Assembly (NCBI RefSeq): GCF_900088825.1
Contig: NZ_LT592171.1
Coordinates: 1,238,503 to 1,302,502, forward strand
Reading direction: 5' to 3'
DNA from: Thiomonas delicata
GTDB taxonomy: Bacteria; Pseudomonadota; Gammaproteobacteria; Burkholderiales; Burkholderiaceae_C
DNA: 64,000 nucleotides
In this document: piece by piece, positions 22,784 through 31,492 of the stretch
How positions within the stretch are numbered: position 1 is the stretch's first letter
How the letters are laid out: every line of letters begins with the position of its first letter
Translations under genes and position numbers: made by a program
The notes under the pieces: generated by a model
The model's input: only the letters and a program-made list of their open reading frames with translations
Databases searched by the model: none
Told to the model about the DNA's origin: nothing

Positions 22784-23167
22784 TTACAGGGTATGGGTGA
22801 CACGGCTCGCGATTTCCGCGGTCGGCCCGAGAATGTCCTCGATCGTTTGGCGCAACTGGCGTGATTTTTCATCGCCCGGAAAGCGTACGCCGATGCCCTG
22901 GGTCTTGTTCCCGGCGGCGTTGGCTGGCGTGACCCAGGCGACTTTTCCCGCGACAGGAAAGCGCTGGGGATTGTCCATGACGGTCAAGAGCAGATAGACA
23001 TCATCCCCCAGGCGATATTCACGCGTGGTTGGAATGAAAATGCCGCCTTCCGGGAAGAAGGGAATGAACGCGGCATAAAGGGCGGGTTTTTCCTTGATCG
23101 CAAGCTGGATGACGCTGGGGCGGGCGCCAAGCCCGCCGGGGGCTGAGGGTGCGGAAGTCGTGGCCAT
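22784..23167 (-). CDS. pilZ: PilZ domain protein (type IV pilus PilZ type)
   Basis: 127 aa. A single PilZ-like beta barrel with GGIFIPTTREYRLGDDVYLLL and GKVAWVTPANA, the form found between holB and tatD in many proteobacteria. The RxxxR motif needed to bind cyclic di-GMP is not evident, as is usual for the orphan PilZ of the type IV pilus system, which interacts with PilB and FimX. Its start is 1 nt after the holB stop. No pilus structural genes are in the window. Confidence 0.85.
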   Translation of the reverse strand: MATTSAPSAPGGLGARPSVIQLAIKEKPALYAAFIPFFPEGGIFIPTTREYRLGDDVYLLLTVMDNPQRFPVAGKVAWVTPANAAGNKTQGIGVRFPGDEKSRQLRQTIEDILGPTAEIASRVTHTL

Positions 23168-23168
23168 C

Positions 23169-24164
23169 TCAATGCGCGCTCCATCGGAAGAGTTGCTTGA
23201 ATTCTAGGGTCAATGCGTCGGCGGTCAGTCCGGCATGAAGCGGAAAATGGGCGGTGCCGCTGTATTCGACAAGCCGCCGCCAGAAAGATTGCAGCCGCAC
23301 CACGCCGGCCTGCCTTCCGAGCGTTGCGAGGGTGGGCGCTTCGGTCGGTAGATACAGTGGCTGCTGCCCAAATTGCGTGCGTAGCATGTCCGCATTGAGT
23401 TTTTGCAAGGCGGCAACGGCAATCGGCAGTGCGGGCGGCGCGCCGATAGGGCCGGCATGCCCTTGGGTCTTCCCCTGTATGGGCAGCGCGCTCAGCAAAT
23501 GTCGCGCCCAGGCCAGCCCGCCATCGGGGTCCGCCCCATGCACGGCATTGCGGCACCAGTTGGCCACATCCTTGGGGTCTGCAACGCCTCGTTCCCGCAG
23601 GATGCGCAAGGCCTCGTTTTGCCCCAGGCGCGGCATGGGCTTGAGCCGGCAACGGCTGCGTAGCGTAGGAAGAATGCGATCGAGATGATGCGTTCCCGTT
23701 AAAAAATAAAGGCTTGGGGCCGGTTCTTCAAGTGTTTTGAGCAATGCATTGGCGGCAGGGGGCGCCAACGCATCGAGCGGGTAGACGACGGCGACCTTGA
23801 GTCCGCCTCGATGGCTGGTGCCATGCGCCCAGTCCACGAGCTGGCGGATGGCGTCGATGGGGATGTCTTTGCTGGGGCTGCGTTTTTCGCCGCTAGTGGA
23901 GGATTCCGCGCCCTCGGCAATGTTCAGGCCTAATTCCGATGCCATGGCTTCGGGGACGAGAGCCATCAAATCGGGATGCGTCCCCGCGCGAACCAGGCGG
24001 CACGCCGCGCATTCGCCGCAGGCGCGGAGGTTCCGATCGGTGGGGTCAGGAATTTCAGCCGATGAAGCTTGCTCGCAGAGCATGGCCGAGGCGGCCGTGA
24101 ACAATGCATTCCAGATGCCCAGGCCGGCAGCGCCATGCAGGAGAATAGGTTGAAAATCATCCAT
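23169..24164 (-). CDS. holB: DNA polymerase III subunit delta'
   Basis: 331 aa clamp-loader subunit. It has a zinc-binding Cys cluster (CGECAACRLV), the sensor region LLKTLEEPAPSLYFLTG and the SRC motif in LPTLRSRC. The P-loop position reads HGAAGLGIWN, without the GKT of ATP-binding loaders, as expected for delta'. The start ATG overlaps the end of tmk by 8 nt, and pilZ follows directly. Confidence 0.94.
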   Translation of the reverse strand: MDDFQPILLHGAAGLGIWNALFTAASAMLCEQASSAEIPDPTDRNLRACGECAACRLVRAGTHPDLMALVPEAMASELGLNIAEGAESSTSGEKRSPSKDIPIDAIRQLVDWAHGTSHRGGLKVAVVYPLDALAPPAANALLKTLEEPAPSLYFLTGTHHLDRILPTLRSRCRLKPMPRLGQNEALRILRERGVADPKDVANWCRNAVHGADPDGGLAWARHLLSALPIQGKTQGHAGPIGAPPALPIAVAALQKLNADMLRTQFGQQPLYLPTEAPTLATLGRQAGVVRLQSFWRRLVEYSGTAHFPLHAGLTADALTLEFKQLFRWSAH

Positions 24165-24804
24165 TTGAAACAGTAGGTTGGATGATATTTTTCATGTAAT
24201 AGATGATGTCGAGACGAACCTGATCAGTACTCTGCGTCCCGTCGATTACGCCCCAGCGCGCAGGTTCTGCCTCGGCCATATTGAGGTAATGTTGGCGCAC
24301 GCGCATGAAAAAATCGAGCGATTCGTTCTCAAACCGGTCGCGTGCTCGGCCTTGCGCATGCAGGCGCCGCGCCGCGAGTTCGGCGGGGACATCGATCAGA
24401 AAGGTGTAATCGGGCTTCAGCCCAGGATGCACCCAGCGTGCAAGAGTCTGCAGCCGATCTTGTGGGATGCCCTTGCCGGCGCCCTGGTAGGCGAAAGTGG
24501 CTTCGGTGAAGCGATCGCAGACGATGTCGTGCCCTTGCAGCAAGGCCGGCTCGATCACCCGCAAGACATGTTCCTGGCGCGCCGCGAACATCAACAGCGC
24601 CTCGGTCGAGGTGGTCATGGCTTCCGTCAGCAGCAAGGCACGGATGCGCTCGCCCAGTGGGGTTCCGCCAGGCTCGCGTGTGGTCGTCACGTGCCGGCCC
24701 GCGGCGCGCAGGAACCCCGCAATGGTGTCGAACTGGGTGGTCTTGCCCGCCCCGTCGATTCCTTCCAGAGTAATGAACAAGCCACGGTTGTTGTTCGTGT
24801 TCAA
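24157..24804 (-). CDS. tmk: Thymidylate kinase
   Basis: 215 aa from a TTG at 24804, supported by GAGG 5 nt upstream and by a TTGA overlap with the mltG stop; the frame is open further up but that region is mltG. Phosphorylates dTMP. P-loop LEGIDGAGKTTQ near residue 13, DR motif in IVCDRFTEATFAYQGAGKG, and the lid segment RARDRFE. Position between mltG and holB is the canonical order. Confidence 0.95.
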   Translation of the reverse strand: MNTNNNRGLFITLEGIDGAGKTTQFDTIAGFLRAAGRHVTTTREPGGTPLGERIRALLLTEAMTTSTEALLMFAARQEHVLRVIEPALLQGHDIVCDRFTEATFAYQGAGKGIPQDRLQTLARWVHPGLKPDYTFLIDVPAELAARRLHAQGRARDRFENESLDFFMRVRQHYLNMAEAEPARWGVIDGTQSTDQVRLDIIYYMKNIIQPTVSNG

Positions 24805-25808
24805 GGGGACCTCTTGAGGATGTAGCGGTTCACGGCTGCATTGTGCTCCGCGAGCGTGTCCGAGAACGCGCTGCTGCCATCGCCGCGGGCGACGAAATAC
24901 AAGGCCCGTGTGGCAGCTGGATGCAGAACCGACTGCAGCGCCGCGTCTCCCGGCAAAGCGATCGGTGTCGGCGGCAAGCCAGCATGGATATAGGTGTTGT
25001 ATGGCGATGGGATCTGCAGGTCCTGGCGCGTGATTGCCCCCGTATAACGACTTCCCAAGGCATAGATCACGGTGGGATCGCTCTGCAGCGGCATGCCATT
25101 GCGCAGACGGTTGATGAACACGGCGGCGATCTTGTCGCGGTCGCTTGGCTTGCCGGTTTCCTTTTCGACCATGGAGGCGAGGATCAAAGCCTGATAAGGC
25201 GTCTGCAAGGGCAGGCCAGGCTGGCGAGCGGCCCAGGCGGCATCGAGCTGCCTTTGCATGGCGTGATACGCACGCTTGAGAATGGTCAACTCGGAGGAGC
25301 CGTTCGCATAAAGATATGTGTCGGGAAAGAACCAACCCTCGGGCGGGGTGCCAGGAGGGGCGCCGATGCGCTGCATGATCTGCGTCGCGCTCAAACCTTG
25401 CGCATCATGGTCGAGCCCCGGAGCTTGATTCAACGTATCGAGGAACTGCTTGAAGGTCCAGCCTTCCGGCACCGTGACGGCCAGCAGGGACTGGTCGCCA
25501 CGCGCCATTTTTTGCAGCAATTGCCATGGGCTTGTGCCCTGCTCGATTTCATAGCTGCCGGCCTTGAGCTGGGTACCCTTGCCGCTCAGGCGGGCGAGCC
25601 AGTAGAACAAGCGCGGCGAGAGCCCTGCTCCTTGATCGCGAATTTGCATGGCCGCCACGCGCGCCGTGCTGCCGGGTTTCACGGAAAAATCCAGCGGCGT
25701 GGAGCTTAACCGCATCGGTGTCAGGGCCCAGTCGACGAACGACGCGGCGGCGATGAGCGCGAGGATCATGCCGAGAAGGAAAAGACGGACTGGCCAACGA
25801 GTTTTCAA
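24801..25808 (-). CDS. mltG: Endolytic murein transglycosylase MltG
   Basis: 335 aa from a TTG at 25808. One N-terminal membrane anchor (LFLLGMILALIAAASFVDW), a LysM-like region (TVPEGWTFKQFLDTL), then the YceG catalytic domain with the active Glu in LILASMVEKETGKPSDRD and the downstream QSDPTVIYALG. Cleaves nascent glycan strands and helps set their length. First gene of the five-gene operon; ygfZ is divergent 139 nt away. Confidence 0.94.
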   Translation of the reverse strand: MKTRWPVRLFLLGMILALIAAASFVDWALTPMRLSSTPLDFSVKPGSTARVAAMQIRDQGAGLSPRLFYWLARLSGKGTQLKAGSYEIEQGTSPWQLLQKMARGDQSLLAVTVPEGWTFKQFLDTLNQAPGLDHDAQGLSATQIMQRIGAPPGTPPEGWFFPDTYLYANGSSELTILKRAYHAMQRQLDAAWAARQPGLPLQTPYQALILASMVEKETGKPSDRDKIAAVFINRLRNGMPLQSDPTVIYALGSRYTGAITRQDLQIPSPYNTYIHAGLPPTPIALPGDAALQSVLHPAATRALYFVARGDGSSAFSDTLAEHNAAVNRYILKRSP

Positions 25809-25947
25809 GGACGGACTCTCGGCAAAACGGACAACTTTCTATACTAGCCTAGCCTTTTTCCGGGCTGCGGCAACCGGCCGTCCATCCAAGGCTCGCCAAG
25901 CATGTTGACGCCCTTGCCCCTCATTTCGCTCCATAGATTCCCCAAGC

Positions 25948-26895
25948 ATGACCGCAACCATCACCGCACTGCCCCATCTAGCCGTCCTGCAGGCCCACGG
26001 CCCGCAAGCCGCCGAATTGTTGCAGGCCCAGTTGACCCAGGACGTGAAGAGCTGGCCGCCGGGCACGGCGCGTATGGCAGCGTTCTGCACCCCCCAGGGC
26101 CGCATGCTGGCGGATTTCCTGATGTGGAAGAAAGGGAATCATGCGATCGACTTGTTGCTCGACGGCACGCTGGCTGAAGCCGTGCTCAAGCGCTTGCGCA
26201 TGTTCATCCTGCGGCTCCAGTGCAAACTCGACGATGTGACCGCCCAGCGCGGCGTGTTCGGCGTGCTCCAGCCATCGGACGATGCCGGGACCCTGGGGCC
26301 GGACGCCTGGCCCTGCCCCGCCCCCCCATGGACGCAGCTGGAGCGCGTAGGATTGGTTCTGCTGCGCCTGCCGGACGCTCCGGGCATGCGGCGCATATTG
26401 CTTGTCGCCGAATCCCCCATCGGCATGCAAAGCATCGAGAATCTGCAAAACCATTTGGCCGCGGGCACGACGCAGGACTGGGCGCTTGCCGAAATTCGGG
26501 CCGGCATCCCGCACATCACGGCCGCCACGGCGCAGCAGTTCGTGCCGCAAATGCTCAATTACGAAGCTCTCGGGGCGGTCGACTTCAAGAAGGGGTGCTA
26601 CCCCGGGCAGGAAATCGTCGCCCGGATGCAGTACAGGGGAACCATCAAGCGCCGCACTTACCGCGTGCTCAGCGAGGGGCCGCTCCAGCCGGGTGACGAA
26701 ATCGTCCACAGCGCAGACGCGGCGCAACCGTGCGGCATGGTGATCAACGCCGCCCCGGCCCGGACCGGTTGGGAGTCCTTGGCGGAGTTGAAAATCAGTG
26801 CCACCGGGGAACCTGGCAGCCTGCACGCACGAACCGTTGACGGCCCCGTCCTGCGTGTGGCCGATCTGCCCTACATCTTGCCGCCGCAAGACTGA
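25948..26895 (+). CDS. ygfZ: Folate-binding protein YgfZ
   Basis: 315 aa, GcvT-fold protein that uses tetrahydrofolate to help assemble or repair certain iron-sulfur enzymes. The diagnostic motif KGCYPGQEIVARMQY is present at about residue 212, including the essential Cys. The N-terminal LLQAQLTQDV and CTPQGRMLADF fit the family. Divergent from mltG, and followed 13 nt later by an NRDE protein gene that may be cotranscribed. Confidence 0.93.
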   Translation: MTATITALPHLAVLQAHGPQAAELLQAQLTQDVKSWPPGTARMAAFCTPQGRMLADFLMWKKGNHAIDLLLDGTLAEAVLKRLRMFILRLQCKLDDVTAQRGVFGVLQPSDDAGTLGPDAWPCPAPPWTQLERVGLVLLRLPDAPGMRRILLVAESPIGMQSIENLQNHLAAGTTQDWALAEIRAGIPHITAATAQQFVPQMLNYEALGAVDFKKGCYPGQEIVARMQYRGTIKRRTYRVLSEGPLQPGDEIVHSADAAQPCGMVINAAPARTGWESLAELKISATGEPGSLHARTVDGPVLRVADLPYILPPQD

Positions 26896-26908
26896 GCCCA
26901 TCGATGCA

Positions 26909-27790
26909 ATGTGCCTGATGGCTTGGTCATGGCAGCCGGGGCATGCGCAAACCCTGTTGCTGGCCGCCAATCGCGACGAGTGGCTGGACCGCCCCACCCT
27001 GCCGATGCGCTGGTGGCAGCCCGATCCGCAGCTGCCAGTCCTGGTGTTGAGCGGACGGGATTCGCGTAGCGGCGGCATTTGGCTCGGCTTGTCCGACACT
27101 GGGCGCTTCGCCGCCGTGACCAATGTGCGCGACCCTGGGCGCGAACGGCCGCAGGCCCCATCGCGCGGCCTTCTGCCCCTACGCTACCTCCTCGGTGTCG
27201 ACCCGCGCGGTGAGCATGCCATGCCGAACCGCGGCCCAGGCGCTTATGCCGAGGCAGTCATGCAAGACGCGCAGAACTACGCCGGCTTCAATCTGCTGCT
27301 TGGGGACGCGGCGTGTGGTCAACTGGTCTGGCTGTCCAACCATCCCCAGGCCTTGCGTGAGGTGGAGCCTGGGGTGCATGGCTTGTCCAACGCCGCGCTG
27401 GACACCCCCTGGCCCAAGGTCGTCGGAATGAAAACGGCGCTGGCGCAGCAGGTGTCGCGCGAGTTGCCAGACCAGTTTGAGGCTTTGCGCGGCGCCCTGC
27501 TCCACGACCGTTCGGCCGCTGACGCGGCACTGCCCAGCACCGGCGTGAGCCTGGAGCGGGAGCGCGCGCTTTCCGCCAACTTCATCCGCATGCCAGGCTA
27601 TGGCACGCGTAGCTCTACCCTTCTGCGCCTGGAGCAGGACGGCGGCGTGCATGTGCGCGAACTGCAGCATCAACCGATGCCCGCTGCCCCGGTGGATTTC
27701 GTCTGGAACTGGCGCGCACGGCAAGCACATCGGGAGCGCTTGCGCGGCGCCGGGTCCAGCGGCTTGCCTCACGTCGATGCGATGAAATAA
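26909..27790 (+). CDS. NRDE family protein (TANGO2-like)
   Basis: 293 aa from the ATG at 26909. Begins MCLMAW, where Cys2 would become an N-terminal nucleophile after Met removal, followed by the family motif AANRDEWLDRPT, then SGRDSRSGGIWLGL and AVTNVRDP. This is the NRDE/TANGO2 group, whose human member is linked to heme or lipid handling; the bacterial role is not defined. It directly follows ygfZ and is convergent with the next gene, with no gap between their stops. Confidence 0.88.
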   Translation: MCLMAWSWQPGHAQTLLLAANRDEWLDRPTLPMRWWQPDPQLPVLVLSGRDSRSGGIWLGLSDTGRFAAVTNVRDPGRERPQAPSRGLLPLRYLLGVDPRGEHAMPNRGPGAYAEAVMQDAQNYAGFNLLLGDAACGQLVWLSNHPQALREVEPGVHGLSNAALDTPWPKVVGMKTALAQQVSRELPDQFEALRGALLHDRSAADAALPSTGVSLERERALSANFIRMPGYGTRSSTLLRLEQDGGVHVRELQHQPMPAAPVDFVWNWRARQAHRERLRGAGSSGLPHVDAMK

Positions 27791-28681
27791 TCATGGCGCC
27801 GGCGAGACCGGCAGTCGGGCCAGATCCGCCCGCATCGGCACATGGGGGATGCCGGCTTCCAGATACGGTGGGCCGATGCTGGCAAAACCCAGCTTGCGAT
27901 AGAACTCCGTGACGGCCTGCTGCGCCGAGATCTCCACGTGCCGATGACCCGCCAATTTCGCCTCGTGCATGAGATCGCGCATCAGCAATCGGCCGGTCAA
28001 ACTGCCGCGCATGGCCTGGATCACCGCCACGCGGCCAATATGCCCGTCGGGCAAAAGCCGGCCGCAGGCCACCGGCATGCCCAGGCGGTTGAACACGACG
28101 GCGTGGCGGCAACGCACGTCGTGCTCGTCCCATTCCAGCTCGGCGGGGATGCCCTGTTCGTGCACGAAGACGGCCGTGCGAATCGCGCGCGCATGCTCGC
28201 CGAGCGCATGCCAATCCCCCAGTTGAACGCGCAGCATCGGTTCGCCGCGCTCGTAGGACTCGAGCAATTCGCGCAGGGCTTGCGGCATGGCTTGCGCGCG
28301 GGCTTGCGGGCCTGGCGTGGTGAACACGTAGACCATTTCGCCGCTGGTGAGCAGGCGGTCCTGTACGAACATCGCCGTGCGCAGCACCATGCTGCTCTTG
28401 CCGAGCCTGGCCAGGCCGATGCCGATCTCGATCCAGTCGTCCAAACGCGCAGGGCTGTGGTACGTCAGAGCCGCCTTTTTCACGTAGAAGTCGCCACCCA
28501 GGGTTTGCAACGCCTGTGCATAGGGCAGGCCGAGCGCTTTCCAGTACGCGCTCATGGCGGTGTCGAAATACAGGAGGTAATGTCCGTTGAAGACGACCTG
28601 TTGCATGTCGACCTCGGCCCAGCGCACCTGGAGCCGATGGAAAAAACGGAAATCTGCGCGTTGCGAATGCATCATGGGCAT
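27791..28681 (-). CDS. Fusion protein: acyl-CoA thioesterase (hotdog) plus GNAT acetyltransferase
   Basis: 296 aa from the ATG at 28681; ATGs at 28675 and 28672 are near-equal choices. Residues 1-140 form a YbgC/4HBT hotdog thioesterase (RWAEVDMQQVVFNGHYLLYFD contains the catalytic Asp). Residues 160-296 form a GNAT domain (AVFVHEQGIPAELEWDEHD and HIGRVAVIQAMRGSLTGRLL, the acetyl-CoA loop). The pairing suggests handling of an acyl chain followed by transfer to an amine, but the substrate is unknown. The upstream esterase gene ends 61 nt away on the same strand. Confidence 0.85.
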   Translation of the reverse strand: MPMMHSQRADFRFFHRLQVRWAEVDMQQVVFNGHYLLYFDTAMSAYWKALGLPYAQALQTLGGDFYVKKAALTYHSPARLDDWIEIGIGLARLGKSSMVLRTAMFVQDRLLTSGEMVYVFTTPGPQARAQAMPQALRELLESYERGEPMLRVQLGDWHALGEHARAIRTAVFVHEQGIPAELEWDEHDVRCRHAVVFNRLGMPVACGRLLPDGHIGRVAVIQAMRGSLTGRLLMRDLMHEAKLAGHRHVEISAQQAVTEFYRKLGFASIGPPYLEAGIPHVPMRADLARLPVSPAP

Positions 28682-28742
28682 GCGTGTGGTGAAGTGGCTG
28701 ATGAAAGCGGATTCCCGCTGGAGGTCTGCGGGTTGGCCGGCG

Positions 28743-29759
28743 TCAAGTCTGCACGCACAAGGCCGTGCGCAGGGCCGCAGCCGCAGCGCGGACAGCCTCT
28801 CCCGCCTCGTGCAGAGCGCGTCCCATGCGGATGAAATCATGGGTCACACCCGGCCATTCGCGCAACTCCACCGCCACACCGGCCTGCCGCAGCCGATCGG
28901 CGTAGAGCACGCCTTCGTCGTGCAACAGATCGCACCCGGCAACGCCGATCCACGCCGGAGCGAGCGCGGAAAGATCACTCGCCAGCAAAGGTGCGAAACG
29001 CCAGTCGTCGCGTTCGCCGGGGTCGCGCAGGTAATGGCCGAAGAACCAGTCCAAGTGCTCGCGCTCAAGCAAATAGCCATGCGCGTAGCGCTGAGCCGAG
29101 GCCGTGTTGGCCCATCCGGCGGTACCGGGGTAGAACAGCATCTGCAGGGCAAGCGGCCAGCCTGCATCGCGCGCCATGATGGCGCATACCGCCGCCAGGG
29201 TGCCCCCCGCGCTATCGCCGCCGACGGCGATGCGCTCGGGGTCGATGCCGAGCATGGGCGCATTTTCGCGCAGCCAGATCAGCGCATCCCAGGCGTCATC
29301 CACCGCTGTTGGAAACGGATGCTCGGGGGCCAAGCGGTAGTCCAGCGACAACACGGCGCAACCGGAATACAGCGCCAGTTGCCGGCACAGGATGTCGTGC
29401 GTGGTCACGCTGCCGATGACGAAACCGCCGCCGTGCGTGTAGAGCAAGGCTCCGGACGGCTCTTCCCATGCCGCGGCGGTCTTGTCGCCTCTGGCCTGGT
29501 ATCGGCGCACGCGCAGCCTTTTCGCATCGCGCGTCGGACAGTCCAGGTCGATGACGTCCACCTCGGATGGCGGTGCCACATCCAGCACACCGGTCGCGAG
29601 GTCATAGGCCTGCCTCGCCTGCTGGACGCTCAATGTCCACAGGGGCGGGTGTCCGGCGCGGGCCATGCGTTGCAGCAACGCCCGCATCACGGGGCTGGGT
29701 TCGGCAAACGCGTTCGCAGATGGCCGGACATGCGGCGCGGCATCGGACGTCTCAGGCAT
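28743..29759 (-). CDS. Alpha/beta hydrolase, hormone-sensitive-lipase type esterase
   Basis: 338 aa from the ATG at 29759 (MPETSDAA). HSL/acetyl-esterase family: oxyanion motif THGGGFVIGS, nucleophile elbow GGDSAGGTLA, Asp in AGCDLLHDEG and His in GVTHDFIRMG. No signal peptide. Same strand as the thioesterase-GNAT gene downstream and the flavoprotein upstream, so a loose operon is possible. Natural substrate unknown, probably a short-chain ester. Confidence 0.88.
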   Translation of the reverse strand: MPETSDAAPHVRPSANAFAEPSPVMRALLQRMARAGHPPLWTLSVQQARQAYDLATGVLDVAPPSEVDVIDLDCPTRDAKRLRVRRYQARGDKTAAAWEEPSGALLYTHGGGFVIGSVTTHDILCRQLALYSGCAVLSLDYRLAPEHPFPTAVDDAWDALIWLRENAPMLGIDPERIAVGGDSAGGTLAAVCAIMARDAGWPLALQMLFYPGTAGWANTASAQRYAHGYLLEREHLDWFFGHYLRDPGERDDWRFAPLLASDLSALAPAWIGVAGCDLLHDEGVLYADRLRQAGVAVELREWPGVTHDFIRMGRALHEAGEAVRAAAAALRTALCVQT

Positions 29760-29826
29760 GGCGGGGCGGTTCGGATTCGTATCGGGACTCGGGATCACGC
29801 AGCATAAGGGCGACGCCTGGCGTGCG

Positions 29827-31029
29827 TCAGTCCGGCGACGCGCCGACGGCCATACCGGCCGCATGGCCGCTGGCCCAGGCCCACTGGAAGTTGTAGCCGC
29901 CCAGCCAACCCGTCACATCCACCACTTCGCCAATGAAGTGCAGGCCCGGAACCCGGCGCGCCTCGAGTGTGAGCGGGTGAAGCTCAGCCGTGTCGACGCC
30001 GCCGCGCATCACCTCGGCCTTGCGCCAGCCCTCCGTGCCGCTGGGCCGCACCGACCAGGCGGCCAGCGTAGCGCCGAGCGCCGTGAGCTTGGCGTCCGCC
30101 ACTTCAGCAAGGCGCCGGTCGCCCGGAAGGCCCTGCGCTTCCACCCAGACCTGGGCCAGGCGCCTGGGCATCCATTGCGCCAGCACATTCAGCAGCGACT
30201 GGCGCGACTGCGTTTTGGCCTGCCGCAACAGCCTGCCGAGGTCGTGGCCCGGGGCCAGATCGATCCGGAGACTATCGCCCGGAGTCCAGAAGCTGGAGAT
30301 CTGCAAAATGGCCGGGCCCGACAAACCCCGATGCGTGAACAACAGATCTTCGTCAAAGCTCTGCGCGCCGCACGACACTTTGACCTCGCCAGCCACGCCG
30401 GCCAGCCCGGCAAAGGGCTGCCAATGCTCCGTGGCAAAGGTCAAGGGAACCAACGCTGGCTGAGGCGGCACCACCTGCAGGCCGAATTGGCGCGCCAGGC
30501 GCAGGCCGTAATCGGAGGCCCCGATCTTGGGCACGGGCAAGCCGCCCGTGGCCACCACGACGCGCCTGGCCAACAAAACGCCGTGATCGGTACCGAGACG
30601 AAAACCGGCGCCGGTCGGCTCGACATGCCGTACGCCGCAAGGTTGCATCCACTGCACGCGGCCCTGAGCACATTCCGCGCGCAGCATGTCGATGATGCGT
30701 TGGCTGCTGTCGTCGCAGAACAGCTGGCCTTTGTGTTTTTCGTGGAAACCGATGCGATGCAGCTTCACCAATGCCATAAAGTCGCGGGGCGAATAGGCGC
30801 GCAGCACGTCGCGTGCGAACTGCGGCTCGCGCGAGAGATAGTGCTGGGGGCCGGCATGCACATTGGTGAAGTTGCAACGTCCGCCGCCGGAGATCCGGAT
30901 CTTCTCGCCAACCCGGTGTGCATGTTCGATGAGAACCACACGCCGACCGCGTTGCCCCGCCACGGCCGCGCACATCATGCCGGCAGCACCGGCGCCGATG
31001 ATGGCCACGTCATAGCGGCCTACCTGCAT
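29827..31029 (-). CDS. NAD(P)/FAD-dependent oxidoreductase, YhiN/HI0933/BaiN family
   Basis: 400 aa from the ATG at 31029. FAD-binding motif AIIGAGAAGMMCAAVAG at the N-terminus, followed by the family signature KIRISGGGRCNFTN. VVVATGGLPVPKIGASDYG and the C-terminal EVVDVTGWLGGYNFQWAWASG are typical. Members include bile-acid reductase BaiN and many proteins of unknown substrate. No partner redox gene is adjacent. Confidence 0.9.
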   Translation of the reverse strand: MQVGRYDVAIIGAGAAGMMCAAVAGQRGRRVVLIEHAHRVGEKIRISGGGRCNFTNVHAGPQHYLSREPQFARDVLRAYSPRDFMALVKLHRIGFHEKHKGQLFCDDSSQRIIDMLRAECAQGRVQWMQPCGVRHVEPTGAGFRLGTDHGVLLARRVVVATGGLPVPKIGASDYGLRLARQFGLQVVPPQPALVPLTFATEHWQPFAGLAGVAGEVKVSCGAQSFDEDLLFTHRGLSGPAILQISSFWTPGDSLRIDLAPGHDLGRLLRQAKTQSRQSLLNVLAQWMPRRLAQVWVEAQGLPGDRRLAEVADAKLTALGATLAAWSVRPSGTEGWRKAEVMRGGVDTAELHPLTLEARRVPGLHFIGEVVDVTGWLGGYNFQWAWASGHAAGMAVGASPD

Positions 31030-31492
31030 GCGGCGATCTCGTCTGACCTTGCCTCTCGCGGAAAAGCGGCTCGGCAAAACTGAACACGGGATAAGTCGAT
31101 GGCTTGCATGCGTGGGAAGGATTTTGCCTGATCGAACGCAAGCAGTGACGAACACGAAGCCGGACGCAACCGCGCCACCAACCTCAAGGCCCAAATGTCC
31201 TTGAAGACGGTGAAAGACGCCGGACGACGGCGTGCGGAGTTCAATGCTTGGCATGAACGCGCTCCGACTCTGCGCCTGATTGATCGCGGCGCTCAAGGCC
31301 GGCAAGCCACGTAATTACAAGGCCTACACCTTACCTCCCATGCCGATGTGGTCAGTGCTCATCCCATTTCCTGGATTCCCATTTTCATATAGGCTGCATG
31401 TGCCGCATAGATGCAACCTACACATCGAAATTCGACCTCGATTGCGCAGCACGAGAAACGTCAAACATCTCGGCACGCCATGGAATTCAAGC
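31030..31492. other. 463-nt intergenic region ahead of the diguanylate cyclase gene
   Basis: The right half (from about 31310) is noticeably more AT rich than its surroundings and should hold the promoter of the 31493 gene. I could not fix a -35/-10 pair. Open frames crossing it lack ribosome binding sites and recognisable domains. No repeat or RNA gene seen. Confidence 0.4.
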
